NCBI RefSeq assembly: GCF_901933205.1
Contig: NC_044600.1
Span: 7,664,501-7,728,500, forward strand
Origin: Camarhynchus parvulus
Lineage: Eukaryota > Chordata > Aves > Passeriformes > Thraupidae
Length of the DNA stretch: 64,000 nt
Reading direction: 5' to 3'
Shown: one piece after another, positions 33,318 to 47,183 of the stretch
Layout of the letters: every line of letters starts with the position of its first letter
Position numbering within the stretch: the stretch's first letter is position 1
Notes under the pieces: generated by a model
What the model was told of the DNA's origin: nothing
Seen by the model: only the letters and a program-made list of their open reading frames with translations
Databases searched by the model: none
Made by a program: the position numbers and the translations under genes

Positions 33318-33336
33318 TTAATGAATCATTCATTAA
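33318..33336. promoter_or_regulatory. palindrome of two TAATGAAT half-sites
   Basis: TTAATGAAT, one C, then ATTCATTAA form a perfect 9-bp palindrome inside an AT-rich block. TAAT cores in inverted pairs are the form bound by paired-class homeodomain dimers; use is inferred. Confidence 0.35.
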
Positions 33337-36300
33337 CACATTGAGATAACATTAAAGCAATTTTCCATGGTTAAGTAGCTTGATGATTGCCAGTGCTGTG
33401 TGATGTATTGCAAAACCTCTGTGACAGTCATATAATGAGTAAGTAGCTCCTGAAGGGCACTGAAAGGACCTGAGCATTTAATTTCTCTGCTCTGTAAAGG
33501 ATCCAGACACAACTTCCAGCGCTGCATTAGTCAAGCTGGTTCCACACCTTCTCTGTGTAGGCAGGAGCTTTTCTGCATGGAAGCCTAAACCTCACACCTG
33601 ACTCTTCCTCTGCAGCAGTGTTCCTCAGTGAAGGACCCAAATCTTGAGCTGCTTGGGCAGGGACTGCTGTTTGCTGGGTGTGTGACCTCCTCCCCACCAT
33701 AGGGAGGAGGTCATTCTGGAGCAGGGTTTCCTAGGGAAGCACTGGCCTCATTCACAGCTTAGGTATGTTCTGCATGAGCAGTGTTATTGGAAACTGCTGG
33801 TGAAACTGCACCAGAACATGGAGGGATTTTCATGCGGCTCTGAAATCCACATCCCACAGATGATGTATGGTCCTGTGACTTTTTCTAACTGAAATGGGAA
33901 CCAAAATAGCTGAGTGAATTACAATTATTCCTAATGGTTCATTTTTCTCTGCATGCAGAATGTGTGAATGCAAACACAGCTCACACGGTGCTCTATGAAT
34001 TGCACCCCCTTGCACTCAACTTCTCATCCCCCACAAGCAATTCTATCAGTCTAAATGTTGTCCTGCAACAAATTTCTACCAGCAGGGCTATAATCTGTAT
34101 CAAGGACATCCACTAAGGTTGTAAAGACATCATTAAAGCAATGGTGCTGCAGGGGAAAGAGGAACAATCTCCAGAATGGTCCCAAGTAGTTTTAAGAAGC
34201 AGAAGAAAACTGTGAAAGGCATGCAGTTAAATATCCCAATATTTCAGGCCTCTAAGCCCCAGGAGAAGGCAATTTTACTTGACAAGCAAGCATTAATGCA
34301 AAGCAAAAATACAGCTATTGTACGTTGTTCTTTCCCACTCATTTCTGTTTTTCCTCTCCTCGGAGCCCTTGTTCAGGTGGCACAGGGGATGCTGTGGGCT
34401 GGGGACTGCTGGGCACCCACTGCTGTGGTGTGAGCACATGCAGATCCATGGGATGCTGAGGACTGCACAGTGATACCCTGCAAAAATGGCAAAGTATCCT
34501 ATGTATGAACTCCCACAGTGTTGGGGATTAGGATTTTTCCTTTTGTTTCTTTATCTCAGGGAATTTTCTCCTATTTGTTGCTGAGACAATAATGACTGGT
34601 ACTTAAGAGTGACAAAAGATACAGCCAAGGAGCAGGGGGAGAAGTGCAGCTGGCTGAGGGGCACTCTCTTGGGAAGGGCAGAGCTACCATGAGATGGAAA
34701 GGATAACTAATAACAGTGCTTTCCTCAGCAGCTCCCAACATGCACCACAAAGGCAGTCAGTGCCATGCCATACCTCATCGAGGTGGGGAAATTGCACCCC
34801 TGAGAGCAGTGCTGCTCTGAGAGGGCATCAGGGCAGGTGTGGACTGGCATTGGCATCACCCCTTTATGTGCTCTAAAAAGACCCAAGGACTTAGGATAGT
34901 GAGGTTTAAGAGCTGTGGTTTGGGATGCTGGGAAGGGGTTCCCCATCACCCAGACACCTGGAGATGCTGCTGAACTCTGCCTAAGACCCTGCTGCAATGG
35001 CCAGCCCCTGTAGGGATCCCCTGGGAATGTACTAGAGAGGGTATCACTAATGAGTGGTGATACTGTAGAAAGTGGCTGCGTGCAGAAATATCACAAACCT
35101 GGAAGTGAGACAGAGGAAACATCCCAAATGTGGCATAGAAAAGGGATGGCTTTGCCCCCTCTTCATTGACTCCCTCTTCCCTGTTAAAAATGTTTTCATC
35201 AGGAAGGAAATGTGCTTTGAGTTGCTTTTACACATCAGCCAGGGACCTGAGATTTGAGGCAGCCTCCCTTTTGCACTTACCAATCTTCTTACTGAGGCTG
35301 GGCTGGGGTCTGGATACTCTCCCACAGCAGCTGGTGCAAGCTCAGTGCTTCCCTGCTAATGTGCTCCCTGGCTGCTCAGAATGCAGGCATACTTCTATAA
35401 ACAGCAATAGAGCCATGTACTTAACCAATAAACCAGGCCTAGGAGCTCTGACACCCAGACATCAGAGCTGAGATAATGACTCTCCTGGAGTCTAACCTCT
35501 GCGGAGGCTGAGCTATTATGATTTCTCACTCCACAGCTATTATCCTCCATTATCCTGCCTCCATCCCACTGCTCTCTGCAGCGTGTGCTGTGTCATACAG
35601 CAGCTCCCAGGCTGTGACTGGTGTCCCTGAGTCCCCAGCACAGATCCCCTGCACATTATGGGGTTGGGGTAGTGCTGATGCTTGCCAGCTTGTGGTGTTT
35701 GCTGAGTGCTGCTGCTCTTCATTCAGGTTTCAGTGAGCACGGGATTTTGCTTTAAAATGCAAAACCACATCTTGACATCTATGGGAAATTAAGTTTCATG
35801 CAATAACCACTTTAGAGACTCTGTTTTTAAGTGACTGGAGAATAGTTTTAAACCTAGGAGGAATCTAGAGGTAGATTTACATAACAATTGATTTAAAAGC
35901 TCCCTACCACCCCCAAAGAGAGCAAAGAAATCTGTTTCTGCTCAATTTTGTGTTTTAAGTGCTTCTAACAATGCAGCAACTCAGTGTTTCAGTACAATTT
36001 GCACGTTCCACAGTAGTCTGCTCCAGAGAAAACTCCTTCATAGCATTTCTGCATGTCTGAAGTCCTGCTCAGATACTTGAGTGCATTTTAGTAAAAACTT
36101 TCTCCTTTGGCTTTCTATATTCACTTGTTTGTTTAAGATTTAAGTAGTTTCAGAATATACTGTTTAATTTTTTTTTCCTCTTGTTGCAGGAAAAAAAAGC
36201 CATTAAGCCCAGATTCAACTTCATGTGCATGAGCAAAATAGCTTTTATTAAAGCCTTCAGCTGTGATGAGTGAGAGCTCCAAGCTGTCAGTTCTAACTCT

Positions 36301-39300
36301 AGGGAGAGTCCCAACGCTGTGCTCAGACTTTATATTAAAGGATGAGAAACTGCACATCAACATATCAGTGAAAAGCCCATGAAAATGAGAATACACAATA
36401 CATAGTTTATTAATATTACAGTTCAGCAAAAAGGTGAAAGCTGTCAAATAGGGAGGAGAAAGTGGGGCTTGAATTTCTATCCAGTCAGGCTTTACAGTCC
36501 CTGTTTGACCATATTATTTCCATCTTTCACCTTTCTAAGTAGGAAGCTCAGGATTCAGCCAAATGGATGTTTATTTACCTTTGAACACCAGCAGATATTG
36601 CTTCTTCCTTGTCAATACTGAGTTTTTACTCCGCAGCAGGGCAGAGGCTGAATCTGGCCCAGGTTTGATCAGGACGACAGCACGCTCACACCTTGCAGAA
36701 GCTGCTGTATCCTCTGCCAGAAACCGAGTATTTCTTTATTTTAAAAGTACCTCTCTGGTTGCCATGGTTTCCAGGAAGCACAGGTCTCACTTTGCTGTCA
36801 TGGGCTGATTTGTTTTCCAGGCCATCATTGTCACCTGGGGGGAGCTCAGACACCACAGGAGTCCCTTGGCTATAGGGATTTTTCCAAGATCACACCCACC
36901 CTGTGTGTGCCACACGTGGGTACAGACCAGGTCATTTACGCCTTCAGAGAAATGGGATAATTTGATTTAAGGAAGTCTTGCTGTGCCAACATTCTGCCCA
37001 CAAGTTTCAGCTGGATGTGTAAAACCGACCCCCAGAGCTCAAAGATTTTTCCCACTGCTGTGGGTTTAGTGTTATAATATCTTTTTTTTCAGCCTGTTTA
37101 GCAACGAGGCTGTCAATCAATACCTCTTGTCTCAAATGGAGGAGTTTGACATTGGTTCATTTTACACCTGCAGGTGAAATTTTGTAGCTGTTAGAGACAG
37201 ACCATCTGTTACACAGCCAAGGAGCAGGCAGGTATTATTAGAAATACTCTCACCTATCCATGAGGATGGTGAGAAGCAGCAGTGCACCTAGGTGGGTTTC
37301 AGGGGAGGCTGCCAGTCAGGAAATGCCTCAGAACCACTCCTGCCTTTGCTGATGGCCAGCACTGTGCTGATCAATCACTTTTAACGTCCAGTGAATCCAT
37401 AATCTTGCTGGGAAATGTTGAGAAAGCAAATTTGCTCTGAACAGAAGGCAGGCTCTGAGGGTAGGACTTGTTCCCATTTTAACTAGGTGTTTGCTGGTGC
37501 AAAACTGAGTTTGTGTAGGATCCACTAAGCACCTCCGTTTTTCCTCCCCTCAATCTTTTCCCTTTTGATGGAAAAAAATCTTTTCAGCTCTCACTGCTCT
37601 TCCTGTTCAGCGAGAGCTTTGGAAATGAGGGATGGTTCGTCCTCCTCTTTCCAGTAGGAACATGCATGAGTTGAAGGCAGAAGAAGACCTGAGGAGGACA
37701 GGAGGGCTCTGCACCTCCTCACCTGCCTGCCCTGCCTAATCCCCACTGGCCACAGGCACCAGTTTTACCAGGGATCACCTGCCCTTCAACTGGAGCAATG
37801 TTTTGAGTGCAGGAGTGACAAAAAACCAGAGCTGTAGCTGTGATGAAGAACAGATAAAACTGGGAAGAATTTCCCACTTTCTTCTGTGAGTAAATGGCAA
37901 AATTCTAGACCCAGTATCATTAAACTGTTCAGAAAAAAGAGAAGCTCACAGAAGAAGAGGTAATTTCCTCCTTTGAGGACTGGAGACGCCACAATTACTC
38001 TATAGCATTAGCAACTGCATCACCACCAGAGTGAGTCTAAGAGGAAAAAATAGTCAGGGAGGCAGGAAAAAAATAATCCACCTCTATTTTTCTTTCCTTA
38101 CCAAATTAAATGACCTGCACCAGGGAGCTTCTAACACTTCTAAATGGTTGAGTGAAGCTCCAATTTATTTCCTGTCAGATTCTCACATGCTCCAGTGTGA
38201 TGAGGAGTGCCCTACAGGTGCTGAGCAGCCTCTCCTTGCTCAGAGTCTGTGTCCCTGGTGCACCTCACATGCAGCTCCCAACTGCTCAGGCAGTGGGTGC
38301 AGCCTTTGTTTTGTTTTGTTGCTGTGGTTTTGAAGTGACTGCTGTGTTTGCAGAGGAAAATTTGGGTGGGAATAGAGGTGGCTTTCATGGTGTCAGGGTG
38401 AGGCTCCTTGCAGCTTGCATTGTAGCTCTGGCCAGAGGAAAGGCAGCCAGAATGCAGCTTTATTACTGACAAAAGCAATTTCTGAAGCACTTGGTGATGT
38501 TAATAGCTTTCAGTGGATGTGAGCAGGTGAGGCTGAGCCAGGAAGAGCAGCCCAAAATGTGAGGTTTGGGAAAGCAGCCTAATGCCAAGCTCAGGAGGGC
38601 AGCTGAGGTGCTGCAAACCAGCCCTGCTGTGCCAAATGTGATGCTGAGGAACCCCACTGGCTGGTGGGAGAGGTGGTGCAGGCTACAAGAGATAATGGGT
38701 GTGAAGAGGGATCCACCTCCACGATATCCCAGCCACACAGAGCTGTTGCTGCTCCTTGGCCAGCTCAGATGGGCCATGGGGTGCTTGTCCCAGGGTCTGG
38801 CAGGTGGCCTTTGCCCATCGACCCTCCCGTGCTCCACATGGTTTGTGGGTGTTTGAAAACTCCATGGTGTGACTGAATAATCCCAGTTGTCCTGGATCTC
38901 CCATCCCAAGGCTAGATAAAGCTTGTAGAAAGGATAGATCTGTGTAGACCCTGCTCCTGCAGCTCCCAGCCTCCACACAAGATTTCCTTACCTCATGGCA
39001 GGAGCAAGAGAATGAGCCTGAAAGTCCACATAAGATTTTCAGATGTGTCTGAGCCCTATATTGTGAAATTTGGCCAATATAGGACTCTCCAAAGGGCTGA
39101 GGAGTACATATTGGTAAAACAGCCTCCCTCTCCTGCAGTGCACTGCTCAGAGGGGAGCAGCACTCTATGGCATGCATAAAATTAGCGACACTGTGTTTTT
39201 GTTTCCTCCTTTGATTAGCAAAGCTTGTTGCAAGTGGTGTGTTTAAACAGATATTATGCAGGATGGTGATAACCAGTTTTAAGTCATTATACAAGCAGTT

Positions 39301-42300
39301 TAATTTGATGTTGCTCCATAAATAATCTAAGTCTATTTGCATGCATATTTTGTTGACAGGAAGATAAAAACCATAATTCCTACAAACAACATAATAATGC
39401 TTTATCAGTGGCAAAAATAGAGGAAAAATCTGCCTTTCAAAATGCCACGGTTCAATCACTAAAAAGTAGATCTTCATCACATCCAGTCATATTAAAAAAA
39501 AAAAAGGTACAGCTCCATCCCTAACCTCCATGGAAGCAGAGAAAATACTAAACCATGTAAGCTGGGGACAGTATCTTTTGTTTCCTAGCTGGGAATATTG
39601 GCTGATGTTCTCTGGATCTGATCACTGCATTGTTAATAGAGGATGCTATGTCCCAGTGCATCACTTAGATACACAAAGTAAATTTTATGGGCTTTGACTA
39701 TTCTCTGTAAGACTATCACTGGCTTACAAAAGAAGAAAAGGAAGTTTCATAGTTCAGTCAAGCAACTTTTCAAAAATACTTCTCTGATTTGTGAATCCAA
39801 ATGCAAATCTCCCAGCCCGCTGCTGTGGCTTGCAAAGCTCAGGGGTGGTGTTGCCCCAACACAGCTCCCAGCTCTGGCCAAGATCTGCTGCCAGAGAGTG
39901 CCCTGCTAGCACAGAAGGTGGGCAGGGCTCACAGAGAGTGGGAATAAGAGCCTAGCTTTTCTAAATGACAAATAAAATATTTTTGGGGGAGTTTTTCAGT
40001 ACCTGGTTTGAAACATCTATGTCATACAGCCTCTACAAATTTCATCCCTGTTTCTGCTGTTCTGTGAGCAAAGTTTGGCAGATGTAAACTTGTGCCAAAT
40101 AGGGTAAAATTAGGCTCTGCTGGGAGTCCTATACATGTTTAGAATTGACAAATGTGCAGATCCTTGATATTGCTGCCTTGTGCAAGTTGCACCCAGAGTC
40201 TGGACAGCAGAGTGCAGGTAAGTGCATCCATTCATTCCAGGTCAAACAAGAAAAGAAAAGTTCCTTTTCCTGATTTTTTTCTCACAACTTTTCACACAAC
40301 TGTCTGGTCCAGATATTCATCCCCCCTAGCAACTACAGGAGCACCTGGGCATCTCCTCAAATCTCTCCCCATGCATAAAGATGAGGTTTTTGGGCTCATA
40401 CAGTGTTTGCTGCCCAGCAGTGAATTTTTCTCATCAAATCCACCCCACCAAAGTCTCTCAGTTGGTGCCAAGTGCAGGATCCCCAGGACAGGACATCCTG
40501 GCCTGGAGGGGTGGCAGGAAGCACTCATTATCCATGGCTTGTGTGGAGGTCTTTCCAAGCCTGGAACAAAACCTGGGGTGAGGTTTAGCTGTGCCCAGCT
40601 GTGCTCACCTCATGCCACCTAACCTGAGAAAATTCATCCTGCAGATCTTTCTGCCAGAATTCAAGAGCTTCTTAAAGAAATGACAGCAAACCAGACTATC
40701 TTTTCTCCTCAATGGTGAGGAAGAGACGCTGTCATCAGTCTGGTAATTTCTTCTACCTTTTATTTACTAGGAGTTAACTTGTTTGGAAAGAGGGAAGAGT
40801 GTAGCCTTTTTCATATTTTTACTAACTCAGTTTCTTCTGAATGAAATGAAGTTTGCAGCTGGTGCTGACAGTTTGGAAAGAGGACTCTGCTTTTAGTGTT
40901 GGTCCATTAGGTCTGTTTGTTCGCTATTTAATACTCTGTAAGACTTTGCTTTAATTTAACAATTTCATCTGTCTGCAATAAACAAATAGAATATAAGATT
41001 TATTTTCCAGAGCCGTATTTGCCAAGTCAGGGATGTATTACCATTTTGTTGAGGCACAACACTGGTAGAGAAAGTAATTGTGTCTTTGGAGAACACACTT
41101 CATTCATTTTGCAGTGGGTGGTTCTTGATTATCAAAGTTGAGTTCCTTAATAAAAGATGCTTGTTGTTGGAAATAAGCTGTAGTTTAGCAAATAGTCCTA
41201 ATGCAGAAGTTAATAATGCAACCATCTTAGAGACAGCACTCTCCAGATTTTAAATATCAGTTTTGAGGTAATGAGAAAGTGTGGGGTCTCTCATCAGCTC
41301 CTAAAAGATGAACCTAAGAGTTATTGTTTTGACTTGGACAGAGCTTCAGTCTGTGCTGTCTTGAACAGGTGAAAGTTTTCCCAGTCTTACACAACTTCAG
41401 CTTTTTGTTGTTTTTAAAATAAGAAATTTCAAAGAAGAATAGGTTCCTAATGAAGAATGAAAGGAACCAAGAATGAACAGCACAGAAGTTCAATCCACCT
41501 CCAGAGCTGCCTAAGCAAGGAAGTCAGCAGGGACACCAGGAGGTGAATTTTTAGCCTGCTTCTAGCTGTTGCAAGGAAAGGAACAATCTTAGAAATGTGA
41601 AATAGCTAAGAGTTAATCCAGCTGAAAGTTCATGTCCTGGTCAATTTATTGCCAGTTTTCCATAAGAAAAAGACCAGGTGCCCATCCTACTGGTACCTGG
41701 TGCCTCTGAGTGGGTAATGCTCAGAGGGAGGTGGCAAGTGGGACTGGCTGGTGGCACCTGTGGGAGACAGCCTTACATTCATTAAATCAGATTTTTCCAA
41801 AGAGCAGCACATGCAGCAGCTGGCAGCAGACCTGGATCAAGGACATTCTCCCAGACAATGACACTGTCTCTGTGCTTTGCTGAACACATTTGGGTGTAGA
41901 ACTATTAAGAAAATGCTCTTGGATTCAGGATGGAGAACAGCGAGTAGCTCACTCTGGGTTTACCAGACAGCATGGGATGAAAGACAACGAATAATTGAGC
42001 AGCAGAAAAAATGCATTTAGTGCACATAAGGACTTAGGCTAAATTTGTCCTGAATCTGAAATTAAATATGAAAAGCAGACGGGAGAATAAAACCAGTTCG
42101 AGAATGAGGCTCCCACTCCCACAGGCACAAAGATGGAAAATGTGAAGAACTATCCATTGCTGCACCCATCCACTTGGAAATGCTTCAGTGACCCAGACAG
42201 CCCAGGAGGTGTCTAACTGACTCTGCCATTTTAGCAAATGGATAATTGATGGGTTATTTATAAATTACATTCTCATGGTTGGTCGGAGAGCCAAGGAAGT

Positions 42301-45300
42301 CAGTCTGAAGTGATGGCTGGAGGCACTAGAGGGCTCTGGTCCCTTTGCAGAGCTGCTGTGGTAGATGGAGCAGAACTGCATGTGCCTCCTGGAGGAGCCT
42401 GGGCAGACGCACCATGAGGGGTGCATTCTTGGGCCAGTTTTACTGCTCTGGCAAGAAGAGGTTTTTTCACAGCCAGGGCAGAAACCTGCAGAGCACAGAC
42501 TGGCCGGCTCCTGTGTGCTGATCTCCCTGCCCTGTGGCGTCCCCCAGCTGGCAAGGGTTTGCTCTGCTGCACTCTCACTTCCATCACCAGCATTTTTCAC
42601 TTTCTTTCCTGCTTTTTTAGCTGCTTATAATTTGTCCTTTTCTCAGGGCATTGCTTTGTTATTGCTATTTCTTTTCTCGGGTGCACGAAATTCCCTCTCA
42701 TTGTTTGTGTTTGCCTTTCTATCTGGAGCATTATTGTGCTTGAAAGGACTGTTGTGAAATCCTGCAGTTTTCATGAATTAAATGAAGCAGTGGGAAAACA
42801 AACAGATCCAGGAGTCTCAGAGCATTTGCCTGGCTTACAGCATTACTTGGGCTTTTCAGTTCACTGTGTGTTGGACGTGGAGAGAGTCAAGATCCCCAGG
42901 AGAGCAAAGACAGCAAAGACCACCCCACCTTTCTTTTTGGGGAACTCACATGGGATAAAGTGGGGAAGGCTGCAGGGTATGGATATCAAGGACTTGAGAA
43001 GCCTCCAAAACATACAAAGGCAGAAATGAAAGGGAAGGGAATGGAAGTGAGGTGATGTGAAGTAACACAAGCACAGTGTGGGAAGGATTTATCCCACCTT
43101 TGAAAATGGCAAAGAATGAAATGCAGGGACATTGCCTCTGTACAGCACTCTTCACCTGAAAACATAGTCCAGAATGGCTTTTATGTCCTTTACCCCATCC
43201 CAGGATTTTCTGATGATTCTAATAGATGGTCCACATGGCAACTTCTTGAAAACCACAGATTATCAGTACAAATCAAGCTGGCTCAAATTCTTCATGTCAG
43301 ATGTAGATTTTTTTATCAGAAAGTAGAATTTCACATCAGAGAGAACCATAGCTTCAAATTTGGCATGCAGATAGGCAAGTAACTGCTTTGCTGAAGGCCT
43401 AGATCCTGTGAAATAATATTCATCTGCTTTAATTTTCATGCAGCTGGGTTAAGCCTTGCCTCATTATGTTGCCATTAGGTGCATTAATATTTTTTGACAA
43501 AACTACATTAAAATTGTAGATTGATCTTGGTGTGCTGCAGAGACCATGCTGGCTTTCTAAAGTGCTTGGAAATACTTTGTGTTTTGATGTGAAAGAAGAT
43601 GAAAGGAGTGAAAGTCTATTAGACAGATATCCTGTGTGGTACTATGACATTTGGTGTATCACGTCTTCAAAGCAGGATTTGACATGGAGCATGGTGTGGT
43701 GGAAAGAATCCCTAGTCAGAAAAACTCAGGACACAGTAACAATAAGGAAAATTATACATAACATGAAAAGATGCAAGTTCAAGTGACTAAAATTTTTAAT
43801 GGAAGACCTTTTATTTGTGGAAAGCCCAAAACCTATAAGTGAAGAGTGTGGATATCATTAATTTCAGCAGCTGTTTGTTCTCCTGCAGCCATACAGCTAA
43901 CATTGAGACTGAAGATCTGTTTCTCTGCAATAACTGAATACCAGAAATGTTCTGTTGTAATGTTTTATGCTGGGATGTCCTTACTGCCTGGATTTTAGCA
44001 AACAGAACAGCAAGCTTTTCCTAGGAGAGAGCAGCCTGGAAATCAGGGGAAGTTCAGCCTTGCAGAAAGCTCAGCTCTGCCTTGTAGTCATGGAGGTAAA
44101 AAGCTGAAGTCACATGCAGGAAAGATTTTTTTATTTCTAAATGTGTTGTTTTGAAGAGAGAGGACAGATTAGTTGTAAACTTTTAAAATTTAACTTTCAG
44201 CTAGAAAAAGATGAGCTTGAGATCAGCCTGATTGCCACCATGGGGGATTTGAGGCTCCTTGAATTCTTGACTCTGAGATGTTTTATTCCTGGCTCTGCTG
44301 TACAAACAGCAGTGACTGAACTGTAAGAGTACTTGTGAATGGGTTTTAGCTCTCTTGACTTAGCCAAGGGAAGCCCACAAGGACTCAGCCTGCATTTGAA
44401 TTACCATTTCATGGAGAGTGTGGAGCAGCACACAGGGGTTTCAGAGGAGATGAGGCTGGTATTCCCTGGGAGGCCATGGAGGCTCCCTCACTGTCCTGTG
44501 CAGAGCAGCTCTCCCCTCTCATGCTGAGGACATGATTATACCCTCTCTTCATCTCTGGTTTCACTAATCATCTGGAAGCACTTTGTGAGCTGTTTTTCGG
44601 GATGTAACTAAATATGGATCCAGCCTCTCATCTTCATGCAGTGACTATAATGATGTCCTTTAAAGTGCAATTTCTTATTGCAAAAACTCCTTGTCTGGTG
44701 GGGCCCTTGTCCTCTGTACCAGCTCAGAGCATCATTTGGGTTATGACTGTGAACTGCAGTTCAGGGGCCTTCAACATATTATTTACAATATTACTGAGCA
44801 CTCTGTTCACTGTGGGGGGAAAAACCACAAAAGTCTACTTCCTAACACAATCTTTGCTCTATTTCATCTTTTGAAAATTTACCTGACCTGCTGGGATCAA
44901 GGCTAGAATATTTCTAACCTCTCTTTCTCCTACCAAGCAAAATCAAAGCTGCTGATCTTCACAGGGCTGGCTGCTGATTGAAGTACAATCACTTCTCATC
45001 ACTGCAACCTGCAGACCATTCAATTCTCAGCTTCTGCAAGCCAAGACAGCAAAGCTGACCACAGGGCAGGATGGAGCAGCCTCATGGAGATGAGCACCAG
45101 GTGGCTTTGTCCCCCTGGCTCCAGCAGATTACTGGGAAAACACAAGCAGGAGCTGAGGGACTGAGAGGAGAGCTGTGAGGAATTAATATGAGCCTCAGGT
45201 GTGGAGAGAAATGATGGCTTTGTTATTGCCAGGGGCTGGGGTGAAATGGCAAGGGAGAAACAAGGGTGGAAAGAGAGGGATGTAACAGGAGCCTCTTCCC

Positions 45301-47073
45301 TCGGGAGGTGGAGGGGCCCAGCTCCTTGTAATGTAATTTGGTATTACTCACCAGTTAACAGAGGTCCTGCTCGGTTTGCCCTTACTGAAGCACCCTTGCT
45401 TTAGGCAGGAGGACCTTTTCTAGAGGCAGCAGCTGAACTCTCCAGCCCCAGAAGCAGATGTGGATGCCTGAAGGTCTTTGCTGCCTTCTGGCATCCACTG
45501 AGGTGATGAGGACCAGCCCCTGCTGCTGTCCCCCTTCTCTCCAGCTCTGTGCCATGCAGGGGCTTCTGACTTGAACTCCGGAGCCCTCAGATTCCAGAGG
45601 TGAGCAGGGGCTGAAGCTTGGGAAGGCAGTGCCCAGTGCCAGTCTGTGGCAGTGCAGAGGGTGTGGTGAGATGGGTGGGTTTGTGTGGCAGTGGGGACTG
45701 GCAGGGGCAAGGGAACACTGCCCAGCTGGCACTGGAGGGCAGCCTCCCCCAGGGGAGAATTAGCTCCTATTAGAACTAAGCTTCAACTTAATTATTTTAG
45801 CTACACTGGGATAATTTCAATTAGCTCTTCACATCTGATGCTATCTCTCCTGTTCTGCTTAGGCAGCATTTGCCCTGAATATTTTTGCTCTTGTGCTGGA
45901 GTTTGCCATGACTAAAAGTCTCACCCGTTCTTGTATTTATGCTCTGAGTCTCATTGTTTATCAGGTTGTTCAGGACATTGAAACCATTTATGGGAAGCAG
46001 TTTCCTTTTGATTAAATTGCATCTGTGGTGCAGAGATGCATTTCTCTGCCTCTCTTCTCTCACCAGCCTCAAGTCTCAGCTGGATATATCCTCTCAGATG
46101 ATCAAACTTTCTCAGAGTCTTTTCCCCTTGGTGCTCCTTTATCACTGCGTACCTGCAGTGTGACAAGTGTGATGGAGCAAATGTGCAGGCAATATCTCTT
46201 CACTTGGGGGAAAGAGTGTTTGGGAAATGAGGGAGATTAAGTAAAGAAAATTTCTGTGAGCTTTGGTGAAAGTGACCTGTTCTTCTGGGATAAGACAATT
46301 TTAAAATTTTACCCAAAAATATTAACATGCACTCAGGGTCTGATGGTGCAGGTGATGGGAGAAATAGCCTTCCCTTGAGAAGCTTATAGTGGCAGAAGGG
46401 CCTTGTGGATGAATTCTCTGTTCAGGAATGGTGCTGCTGACTGCCCAGACCCTGGTTTGTACAAAGGTTAAAAGAAAAAACAGAATCCCACTATATTGTT
46501 TCCCTTCTCCACACCATTTATGAATCTAGGATAAGTGTATACCCCCTCTTTGTCTCCCTTTTTATTTATCTATTTCAAATTCTAGGGTGATGCTCGAAGA
46601 TGTCATTTAAAAAAATATTTTTAATATGTCTTAGCTGTATTATTACAGGAATTAAGCCATTCTGCCATTGCTGTCTTGCTCCAAGGGGCCAATTCTCACA
46701 CAGATGGCTCTGAGTTATTTACCCCACAGAAGGGTGCTCTGCAGGAGCATCTGTTTGAATTTCATCTAGAACAGGAACTCTGCCCACACTGGGCTGGAGA
46801 CCTCTGCTCACTTGCAGTTGTCTTTTGTTGGTTTTAGCCTAAGCAATCTCCCAAGTGATTGGAAATGTCAGAGAGATGTGATAGTGTGATCTGAAGGATT
46901 GTCTCTGTTCAATATCAAAGCAAACTTGTGGTTGTCTTGTAATAATTAAAACCGTTAGCTCAGCTAATCAATATGTCTCAGTTTAGCTAAGTCTTTCTCA
47001 ACTTCAGACTTTCTCTTTAATTAAACTTGCTTCAGTGACCTTTTATCCCCTTGCTTGCATCAATAATGCCATC

Positions 47074-47183
47074 ATTTGCATATATAAATGTGATAGGACG
47101 GATGCACTCGAGCCAGCTGTATGGAAATCTTGACTGAACAATTTTATGAGGAAATGACAGGAAGGTTCATGATGCATTTGCAA
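47074..47183. promoter_or_regulatory. octamer ATTTGCAT plus near-octamer ATTTGCAA
   Basis: A perfect POU octamer lies at 47074-47081 and a one-mismatch copy at 47176-47183, in an AT-rich block. It has the look of a distal enhancer, but no conservation data are available. Confidence 0.3.

Noticed and set aside
43532..43786. 84-codon frame with many Trp, Lys and Glu residues
   Set aside because: No recognisable domain, no splice support, and within chance length.
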